Origin: Cryptomeria japonica
Lineage: Eukaryota > Streptophyta > Pinopsida > Cupressales > Cupressaceae
NCBI RefSeq assembly: GCF_030272615.1
Contig: NC_081407.1
Location: 263,112,574 to 263,176,573, forward strand
Direction of reading: 5' to 3'
DNA: 64,000 bases
Position 1 is the stretch's first letter. Each line of letters begins with the position of its first letter. Made by a program: the position numbers and the translations under genes. Under the pieces are notes generated by a model. It ran no database searches. It was not told where the DNA came from and was given only the letters and a program-made list of their open reading frames with translations. Below are positions 56,329 to 64,000 of this stretch, in pieces.

Positions 56329-57404
56329 TGTTAGGTCCCAGAGACAACTGAGAGGGGGGGGGGGGGGACGGGGGTGAATCGGTTGTCAAATAAATTCAAA
56401 CCAAAAACAACTCAATCAACTTAATGCTTAATACCAGTAAACTAGTTAAGTATGCCAGTAGACAGTGTTAACACTTAATTGCTATATCGGTAAAGATTAA
56501 TGCATGAAACATAAATAGAAAGTCATCCACAACACATAACACCAATATTTGTACGTGGAAACCCTATAAAGGGAAAAACCACCATGGGAAACCTTACCCA
56601 CAATCAGATGATACTACTGCAGATAGTAAGTATACATAAATGGGGTCTGCACATGCAGAAAGGCCAACAGCCTAGAGCTCACTACTCAGTCACAAAATGG
56701 GAGTCACATTGACTACAATTGGATGGTTAAATCCAATAAGAATGTACTACACAAAACAACATCTTCATATGCTAGATTCAGTACCAGTGTAATGCTGATA
56801 TGCTTCCACAAAAAAGCCTAGCTTCACTTTCAAATGATGTCTTTGTGTATATCTCTACTTAATCTCACATATACCTTCTTTTAATTCTTTTTTGCATTCC
56901 ACATTCGATCTTACAAATAAGATCTTACATTTATACCATAACCTAAGACCAATTTTAGTAGGTTGGCTCTACAAGATATTACAATAAAAACATTTTACAA
57001 ACAATATATTATCCGATGCAATAACTGATCAAACATGCCAGCTTAAAGCATTTACAACAATAATAAATCATGTCCATAGCGTGCCATGCTGATCTGGAAA
57101 AGATAAACCTATCGGTGTAACCCTAGGTAACCCTGGGCCTATTTTCCAGTAAAAGCAAATATGCAAATATGACTATACCAATGATTAATTCTTCAAAACA
57201 AAGTGTCCACATGATGTCTTCAACATTACCAAGTGTCTTCCATATCATTTCAAGTGTCAATGATCACTATATCCTACCGGTGAACCATATACCAGTAACT
57301 GTGCAATAGTTACTTGCTTGCCGGTGACTGCTGTTGGATCTCCAAAGTGCTAGTGTTTTAGTAGGTGTTGACATCAATGACAAAACCATACCAAAATACC
57401 AACA
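56329..57404 (-). repeat. Copia E 3' LTR (1,076 bp)
   Basis: TGTTAGGTCCCAGAG...AATACCAACA. It has an unusual run of 14 G at 56,354-56,367 followed by ACGGGGG; other family LTRs have 6-9 G there. Confidence 0.93.
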
Positions 57405-57418
57405 ATCTCCCCCTTTGG
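57405..57418 (-). promoter_or_regulatory. Copia E polypurine tract
   Basis: Minus strand CCAAAGGGGGAGAT directly before the LTR start, same as in copy A. Confidence 0.82.
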
Positions 57419-57839
57419 CATTGATGGCAACACAAGATGGAAAAACCATCAAAGTGCTAAAATAGAAATTCCAAAAACCAAAAACCAACAATCTCTCCAA
57501 AAAGATCATAACCAGAATATAGAGAGTAATAGTTTCTCTCAAACAACAATCTTTCCCCCTAGGAGCAACATGTGTTATTCAAAGTTCTCTTAAAAGATAA
57601 TGTGTTTTTCCATAGATATCTCTCCACCTTTGACATCAAATACCAAAGTTATAATAATAAAACCAAGTTCATATACAAAATACCAATCAATTCAATATAC
57701 CAACTACTCCCCCTGAGAAGTAGCTTCCTCATCAAAGACTAGAGTAAAAGATTTGAATTTTTATTCTACCGGTTGATGACAATCATCAACTGTCTAAGTC
57801 ACTACCGGTGGTGTTATGACTCCAAGCTGATCTCTGAGA

Positions 57840-59440
57840 TATTCAAAAGTCTCCTTAGGCAAATATTTTGTGAAAATATCTGCAAGCTATTCTTTAGTAT
57901 TCACATAAACTAGTTTTATCTCTTTTTCTTCAACTTTTTCCCTTAGAAAATTTAGTTTGATAGAAACATGTTTTGTTTTAGAATGTAATACCAGATTCTT
58001 AGATATATCAATTGTTGCAGTGTTATCACAATATATAGTAATAGGTTCCTTGCATTTTACCTTTATGTCTTTCAACATTTGCTTAAGCCATAGTACCTGT
58101 GTACAGTTAGTTGCTGCTGCAACATATTCTGATTCTGCTGTTGATAAAGATGTACAACTCTATTACTTACTCAACCAAGAAACTAATCTCTTTCCAAGAA
58201 AGAATGCTCCGCCAGTGGTGCTTTTTCTATCATCCACATCTCCTATCCAATTTGCATCTGTGTATGCACATAGATCAAAATTTTCATCTCTAGGATACCA
58301 TAACCCAAGATTTGCAGTGCCTTGTAAGTACCAAAAAATCTTTTTTTACTGCTATTTCATGATTTTCTCTAGGATTACTTTGAAATCTAGAAATAATACA
58401 TACTGCATTCATAATATCAAGTCTAGTTTGTGTCAAATACAGGAAACCTCATATCATAGATTTGTATCTAGTTGGATTAATAGGTGTAGATTCATCCCTT
58501 TGAGATAATTTGTCATTTGTAGTCATAAGTGTGCTTACCAGTTTAGAGTTCTCCATCCCAATTTTCTTTAGTAACTCTTTCAAGTACTTGGATTGACTAA
58601 AAAATATACCTTTGTCAGTCTGTGAAATCTTCAATCCTAAAAAGAATTTTATTTCTCCAATCATAGACATTTCAAATTCTTACTGCTTTTTAATAGAAAA
58701 TTCTTTACATAATCCATCTTCTCCTCCAAAGATTATATCATCAATGAATACTTCTATAATCAAGATATCATCATTAGTTTTTTTGTAATATAAATTGTTG
58801 TCTGCATTTCCTTTAGAAAAACCAATCTTTAAAAGATACTTATCCAATCTTGCATACCAAGCTCTTAGGGCTTGTTTCAATCCATACAGAGTTTTCTTAA
58901 CCCGCAAACAATATTATTGTCATCTATCAAAGAAAATCCATCAGGTTGTTCAATATAGACTTCCTCTTCATGATATCCATTCAAGAATGCACATTTAATA
59001 TCCATTTGATAAACTTTGTAGTTCTTGTGAGCTGCAAAAGCCAAGAATAATCTAACTGCCTCAATTCTTGCTACCGGTGCAAAGGTTTTATTGTAATCAG
59101 CTCCTTCTTTATGAGAATATCCCTTACACACTAGTCTTGCTTTATTTCTGACAACCTTACCATCTTCATTAAGTTTGTTTCTAAATACCCATTTGGTTCC
59201 AATTAAATTTTTATCTTTAGGTCAGGGAATTAATGTCCAAGTATTATTTTTCTCAATTTGTTCTAATTCTTCTTCCATAGCTTTAATCCAAAATTTATCT
59301 TCACATGCATCATTTATAGATGATGGTTCAATTTGAGAAATAAGACATACCTCTTCATTTACCAATCTTCCTCTTGTCATAACTCCTTTAAATTTTCTTC
59401 CAATTATCTGATCTTCAGAATGATTCAATTTTACATACCG
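57840..59440 (-). pseudogene. Copia E reverse transcriptase and RNase H, broken
   Basis: [22 protein letters not shown] (about 59,050-59,110), [17 protein letters not shown] (about 58,975-59,025), LKQALRAWYARLDKYL (about 58,830-58,880) and the box IEVFIDDIIFGG (about 58,725-58,760), where V-D-D is I-D-D; both Asp are kept. Stops near 58,446, 58,677 and 58,877 divide it. RNase H: motif SESEYVAAATNCTQ is readable near 58,100-58,135 with the acidic residues kept, then TIYCDNTATIDISKNLVLHS (about 57,990-58,050) and DIFTK..FEYLRDQLGV near 57,835-57,880 after a TAG. The upstream linker (59,222-59,428) has [20 protein letters not shown]. Confidence 0.88.
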
Positions 59441-59515
59441 GGGTGTCTTAGTTTATTGTTGTTCTTAAATTACTATGGAATTCTCTGATGGTACCGGTGT
59501 AACTGGATCTTCATT

Positions 59516-60560
59516 CTATACTAGTGGATTCAGTGTAGGTTCATTTGTCACAATTTCTATTTCCGGTTCAGAATCTATATACCTTGAAGTTCCTCTAAAT
59601 TGTTCATCAATTTTTACATTTGTACTCTCAACAATTTTTTGCAATCTCTTATTAAAACATCTATATGCCTTGCTCTTAGATGAATAACCAAGAAATATTC
59701 CTTCATCACTTCTAGGATCAAATTTGCCAATATACTCATCTCTTCTAATATAACATTTACTTCCAAAAATTTTGAAATACTTAAGAGTAGGAGTATTACC
59801 AAACCATAGTTCATGAGGGGTCTTACTGGTTTCACCTTTGATGTGAACTTTGTTGAATGTATAGACAGCTGTGTTGACTGCTTCTCTCCAATATACATGT
59901 GGCATATTTGCTTCAGATAACATACTTCTTGCTGCATCCAAGATAGTTATGTTTTTCCTTTCAACAACTCCATTTTGCTATGGTGTCCGAGGTTCTGATA
60001 GCTATCTTTTGATTCCATTCACTTCACAAAATATATTAAAGTCCTTAGATGTGAATTCTCCTCCTTGATTTGATCTTAAACATTTGATTTTCTTACTAGT
60101 TTCATTTTCAACCATTGCTTTGAATAGTTTGAACTTTCCAAGTGCTTCTTATTTTTCTCTGAGAAAAGTAACCCAACACATTCTAGAATAATCATCAATA
60201 ATTAGCATGAAATATCTATCACCTTGTAAGTTTTTAGTTCTTGCTGGACCACATAAATCAGTGTGAATCAATCAAGAGGATTATTGGATTTTTCTAGAAT
60301 ACTTTTGAAACTAGCTCTAACTTGTTTTCCAAATTGACATTCCTTACATATTGTATTTTGAGGTTTCACAATTTTAGATAGATCTCTAACTACCTTATAA
60401 GTACTGATCTTTACTATGCAATCAAAGTTTACATGACACAGTCTCTTATGCCATAACCAACTTTCATCTATATGTGCAATCAAGCATGCCTTTTCACTAT
60501 TATTCAAATGAAACATATTACCTCTAGTCTAATTACTGGTTGCAATTTCTAAACCAGTTC
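59516..60560 (-). pseudogene. Copia E pre-integrase and integrase, broken
   Basis: The pre-integrase ESWLWHKRLCHVNFDCIVKI (about 60,410-60,470) and NTICKECQFGKQVRASFKSI (about 60,295-60,355) keep the H-H-C-C set. The core has stops around 60,130-60,265. At about 60,060-60,085 the expected SDQGGE reads S-N-Q-G-G-E, losing the catalytic Asp as in copy B. The C-terminal part 59,516-59,941 is open: PHVYWREAVNTAVYTFNKVH, then TPHELWFGNTPTLKYFKIFG and IGKFDPRSDEGIFLGYSSKS. A TAG at 60,528 (Gln in A's NQTRGN) separates it from the protease frame. Confidence 0.88.
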
Positions 60561-61947
60561 CATTGATGATTTTGCATTTTCCATTCTTAAATTGTAACTG
60601 AAATCCTTTCTCAACTAATTGACCAACACTTAAAAGATTATGCTTTAATTCTTCAACATAGTAGACATTGTTAGTGTTATGCTTACCATCAAGATATATT
60701 GTACCCTTACCTTTGATTGAACAGGCTTTGTCATTTCCAAATTTTACTAAACCTCCATTGTATTCTTGAAAGTTCAAGAATTTACCCTTGTCTCCTGTCA
60801 TATGATGTGAGCATCCTGAGTCAATGATCCATTCATCCTTTACTTCAACTTTAGCTGCTAGGGCTTGTTCTACTTGTTGAGCAGTAGGTGCCGGTTGATC
60901 TTCTGTTATAGCAACAAAAACCCATCCATTGTCTGCTAGATCCTTGTCAGAATCATTAGTTACACCTTCATCAGCAATGTAACAAGATTTGTCTTTGTTC
61001 TTCATAAATTTGTATCTCTGATATTCAGGATTAGGCTTGTATGTTCTTCTAGCTTCTTCTCTTAGTCTAGCATGTCTATCAGGGCATCTCGAAGCCATAT
61101 GACTAATCTTATTGCAGTTAAAACATTTAAAGGGTGCTTTACCTTTATACTTACTTCCAATTGGACCTTTAGACATTTTTCTTGCACATAGTGCTTCAAG
61201 TTCTTCGAGTTCTTCATTCTCCTTCCTAGTTTCTTGAAGTTCTCTTGCATAAAAGGCTTTCCAGTCTGATTTGCCAAATGATGGAGCAGATGATGTTGAT
61301 GCTTTAAAGGCTAAATCTGTCTTTATAGTAGTAATAGGACCAAATTCCTTAATTTCAAAAGCTAAAAGTTTTCCAATCAATGTATCCCTAGTTACTGATG
61401 TATTAGGCATTGTTCTCAACTCATTTATAGCAGTAACCTTCATTTTATATGCCGTTGGAAATCCTCTTAAGATTTTTGAAACAATTTCATCCTCACTCAA
61501 GGTTCCTCCACAAAATTTTATACCCAAAACAATTTCATTTACTCTTTCCATAAAAGCAGAAATCCTTTCGTCTTCTTCCATTTTTAGATGTTCATACCTA
61601 ACTCGCAAGCTTTCCAGTTTTGCAATCTTGACTATGGAATCTCCTTCATACAGTGTTTCCAAATGATCCCAAATAGCTTTAGTAGTAGAGCTATCTGATA
61701 ATCCCATGATTTGTTGATTTGATAAAGTGCTCAGAAGTGCTTCTCTTGCTTTGCAATCATTCTCCTCATCTTTAGCTAAGGTAGTTGGAGCAGTCTGACC
61801 AGCTACAACAATAGTATAACCATTCTTTGTAACTTCCCAGATGTCTTTACCAATGCAATTGAGATGTGTCTCCATTCTGATCTTCCATATCTCATAGTTG
61901 GTTCCATCAAGTTTAGGACTGTCCTTCCTGAAATAACTAGTAGTCAT
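60529..61947 (-). pseudogene. Copia E gag and protease (472 codons open)
   Basis: Starts at the ATG complementary to 61,945-61,947 (MTTSYFRKDSPKLDGTNYEI). The UBN2-type gag region has WKIRMETHLNCIGKDIWEV and QQIMGLSDSSTTKAIWDHLE, and SEDEIVSKILRGFPTAYKMK. The zinc knuckle CFNCNKISHMASRC (about 61,090-61,135) is the only one of the family here with all three Cys and the His. A basic stretch follows, then the protease EWIIDSGCSHHMTGDKGKFL (about 60,780-60,835) with intact DSG, and the pre-integrase start VYYVEELKHNLLSVGQLVEK. It is likely close to the ancestral length for gag plus protease. The gag ATG is ~55 bp from the LTR, with the primer site between. Confidence 0.9.
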
Positions 61948-61990
61948 TGGATCTCCTCAAGTTGTTAAACTTCTGCAAAAGAGGACTAAG

Positions 61991-62002
61991 TTCTGATACC
62001 AA
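61991..62002 (-). promoter_or_regulatory. Copia E primer binding site, mutated
   Basis: Minus strand TTGGTATCAGAA where the family has TTGGTATCAGAG; the pairing to initiator Met tRNA is kept for ten bases. Confidence 0.85.
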
Positions 62003-62003
62003 T

Positions 62004-63066
62004 TTTTAGGTCTTGAAGACAATTGAGAGGGGGGGGTGAATCAGTTGTCAAATAAATTCAAACCAAAAACAACTCAATCAACTTAATGCTTAATACTGGT
62101 AAACAAGTTAAGTATGCCGGTAGATAGTGTTAACAGTTAATTGCTATAAGGGTAAAGATTAATGCAAGAAACATAAATACAAAGTCATCCACAACACATA
62201 ACACCAATATTTGTACGTGGAAACCTTGTAAGGGGAAAAACCATGGTGGGAAACCTTACCCACAATCAGATGATACTACTGCAGATAGTAAGTGTACATA
62301 AATTGGGTCTATACATGCAGAAAGGGCAATAGCCTAGAGCTCACTGCTCAATCACAAAATGGGAGTCACACTAACTATAGTTGGATGGTTAAATCCAATA
62401 AGAATGTACTACACAAAATAGCATCTTCATATGTTGGATTCAATACCGGTGTAATGCTGATATGCTTCCACAAAAAAACCTAGCTTCACCTTCAAATGAT
62501 ATCTTCATGTATAGCTCTACTTAATCTCGTATATACCTTCACTTAATTCTTTTTCATATTCCACATTCGATCTTACAAATAAGATCTTACATTTATACCA
62601 TAACCTAAGACCAATTTTAGTAGGTCGGCTCTACAAGATATTATAATAAAAACATTTTACAAACAATATATTATCCAATGCAATAACCAATTAAACATGT
62701 CGGCTTAAAGCATTTACAACAATAATAAATCATCTCCATAGCGTGCCATGCTGATCTGGAAAAGATAAACCTACCAGTGTAACCCTAGGTAACCTTGGAC
62801 CTATTTGTCAGTAAAAGAAAATATGCAAATATGAATATGCCAATGACTAATTCTTCAAAACAAAGTGTCCACATGATGTCTTCGACATTACCAAGTGTCT
62901 TCCATATCATTCCAAGTTCCGATGATCATTATATCTTGCTGGTGAACCATATACTAGTAACTGTGCAATAGTTACTTGCTTGCTGGTGAATGCTATTGGA
63001 TCTCCAAAGTGCTAGTGTTTTAGTAGGTCTTGACATCAATGACAAAACCATACCAAAATACCAACA
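62004..63066 (-). repeat. Copia E 5' LTR (1,063 bp)
   Basis: Starts TTTTAGGTCTTGAAG, the tip TGTT having become TTTT, and ends AATACCAACA before the target duplicate AATAA. It has a G7 run at about 62,028-62,034. Confidence 0.92.
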
Positions 63067-63071
63067 AATAA

Positions 63072-64000
63072 TGCTTGAATATTTATGTGTTGGTCTTCAT
63101 CCATAGAAAATAATCTTCTAGCATTTAGATTATTATATAATCATGCCAGTATTTGCTTTGCAATCTCTAATAAAGCCTTCTTTTATATGTCCAAGTATAA
63201 CAAAACAACTTCCTCAATTTCCTTTTGTTCATTTTCATCCAAATGTTCATAATAATGTGGAATGTTCTTTAACAAACCATCCTGTGTAATCTCATCTATT
63301 AACTCAGCACAAGACATGGGTGGAATGAGAGTTATATTATCGGTTTCAATATCTTCATCTATGTCTTCCTTCTTCTTCTTCTTGTCAGATGATGTAGGAG
63401 TTTCTTTCACTGGTATCTTAATTGTTACCTTCCTTGTCGGTTGCTTCCTTGTCTTCTCTGCTTTCTCCTTTGGATCTTCTACCTTCTTTCTCTACACCCT
63501 TTTGAAAGATGGAGGAATTTCATCCCCAGTCTTAGTATCTGAAGTAATTGGTGCAATGAGAGCTTCAATTTATTTCCTCTTCTTGACTTCTTTAGCTAAT
63601 GATGCATCAATCATAGTCTGAATGTCTTTGGATACCTTTTCAACAAATTGACTTACTTTTATCTATTGCCTCTCTCTCTCTTCTTCTAATTAAATTCAAT
63701 TTTAAATTCAAGTTATTTTTGCTTTGCAGTACCAAATGATTTTTTAGATTCATCTATTGGTGCATTAAAAAAAATCCTAGCATATGCATCCAAAATGTTT
63801 GTATCTACCTCATAACCCATTTCCTCAATCCATATCTTCTAGGGTATCACAACTTCCATGAGAGTTTCATCCTTTTTCACCATGAAACAGATTTCAGTTG
63901 AGTATTTCTCAACTATGTTCTTTTGAATTTTTTCCCTTGACTTGATGGCTTTCTGAAATGATTTGAAGTATCCCCAAACTTTTTCATCTCTTAGATTTCC
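63072..64000 (-). pseudogene. Unrecognised Lys/Glu-rich frame, continues off the right edge
   Basis: Minus strand from the edge down to 63,183. The frame reads GNLRDEKVWGYFKSFQKAIK (63,940-64,000), EKYSTEICFMVKKDETLMEV (about 63,860-63,920), a TAG (near 63,840), WIEEMGYEVDTNILDAYARI (about 63,770-63,835), then after further stops a Lys-rich part and a last piece of 75 codons with MSCAELIDEITQDGLLKNIP and HYYEHLDENEQKEIEEVVLL. I recognise no domain. The target duplicate of copia E lies in its flank, so this was the insertion target. It may belong to another retroelement, or less likely to a host gene. Confidence 0.45.

Larger units (their letters stand above)
56329..63066 (-). mobile_element. 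Copia E: full-length Ty1/copia element with TSD
   Basis: 6,738 bp with LTRs 56,329-57,404 and 62,004-63,066, a perfect target duplication AATAA (56,324-56,328 and 63,067-63,071), primer site, polypurine tract and complete domain order. The gag-protease frame is open for 472 codons, the best in the family, but stops break the rest. Confidence 0.93.

Noticed and set aside
57957-58508. Plus-strand frame of 183 codons, and a similar one at 23,135-23,548.
   Set aside because: They are antisense shadows of the copia RNase H and RT coding strand.
1-64000. Host genes, tRNA, rRNA or intact functional transposon genes.
   Set aside because: Every recognisable coding stretch is part of a retroelement and is broken. 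I saw no cloverleaf, rRNA or conserved non-element protein.

Overview
The window is plant nuclear DNA made almost entirely of nested, decayed LTR retrotransposons. I found no intact host gene and no rRNA, tRNA or CRISPR. The case for a plant is direct: Ty1/copia elements with initiator-Met-tRNA primer sites, a Ty3/gypsy element with two RNase H domains (a Tat-lineage trait), and two plant mobile domain (PMD) reading frames. The AT-rich, deeply nested layout suggests a large seed-plant genome, perhaps a gymnosperm; that is inference.

Layout. (1) 1-21,699: G1, a Tat-like gypsy element on the minus strand. From its 5' side (right) to its 3' side (left) it has a leader, gag, protease plus G-patch, a linker, RT/RNase H, a second RNase H, integrase, an AT-rich spacer and an antisense PMD frame. 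Neither LTR is present: one lies off the left edge and the other is lost. (2) 9,003-16,458: a 7.46-kb foldback element inserted in G1 pol. It has long inverted arms ending in polypyrimidine/polypurine tracts and a 3-kb core of a ~20-bp satellite in both orientations. (3) 21,700-28,219: copia A, with a truncated 3' LTR. (4) Copia B, an old relative of A, split into pieces at 28,220-29,055, 35,874-35,923 and 51,911-54,496. (5) 29,061-35,868: copia C, a different family, inserted in B integrase (TSD cttat/cttac). (6) 35,929-51,905: element D, inserted in B integrase only 55 bp from C (perfect TSD actac). D has four LTRs, no pol, a long Q/P-rich sense frame and an antisense PMD frame. (7) 54,017-56,323: a pile of LTR fragments. 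(8) 56,329-63,066: copia E, full length (TSD aataa). (9) 63,072-64,000: an unrecognised Lys-rich broken frame.

How the parts relate. D has no replication enzymes, but its leader, its T-rich repeat and its antisense PMD frame resemble those of G1. D therefore looks like a non-autonomous partner mobilised by a G1-like Tat element. Every coding region is broken. The stops in the antisense frames are overwhelmingly TAG and TGA, as expected from cytosine deamination in methylated CAG/CGA and on the opposite strand of TGG. The most unusual structures are D, with its tandem LTRs, and the satellite-cored foldback element.
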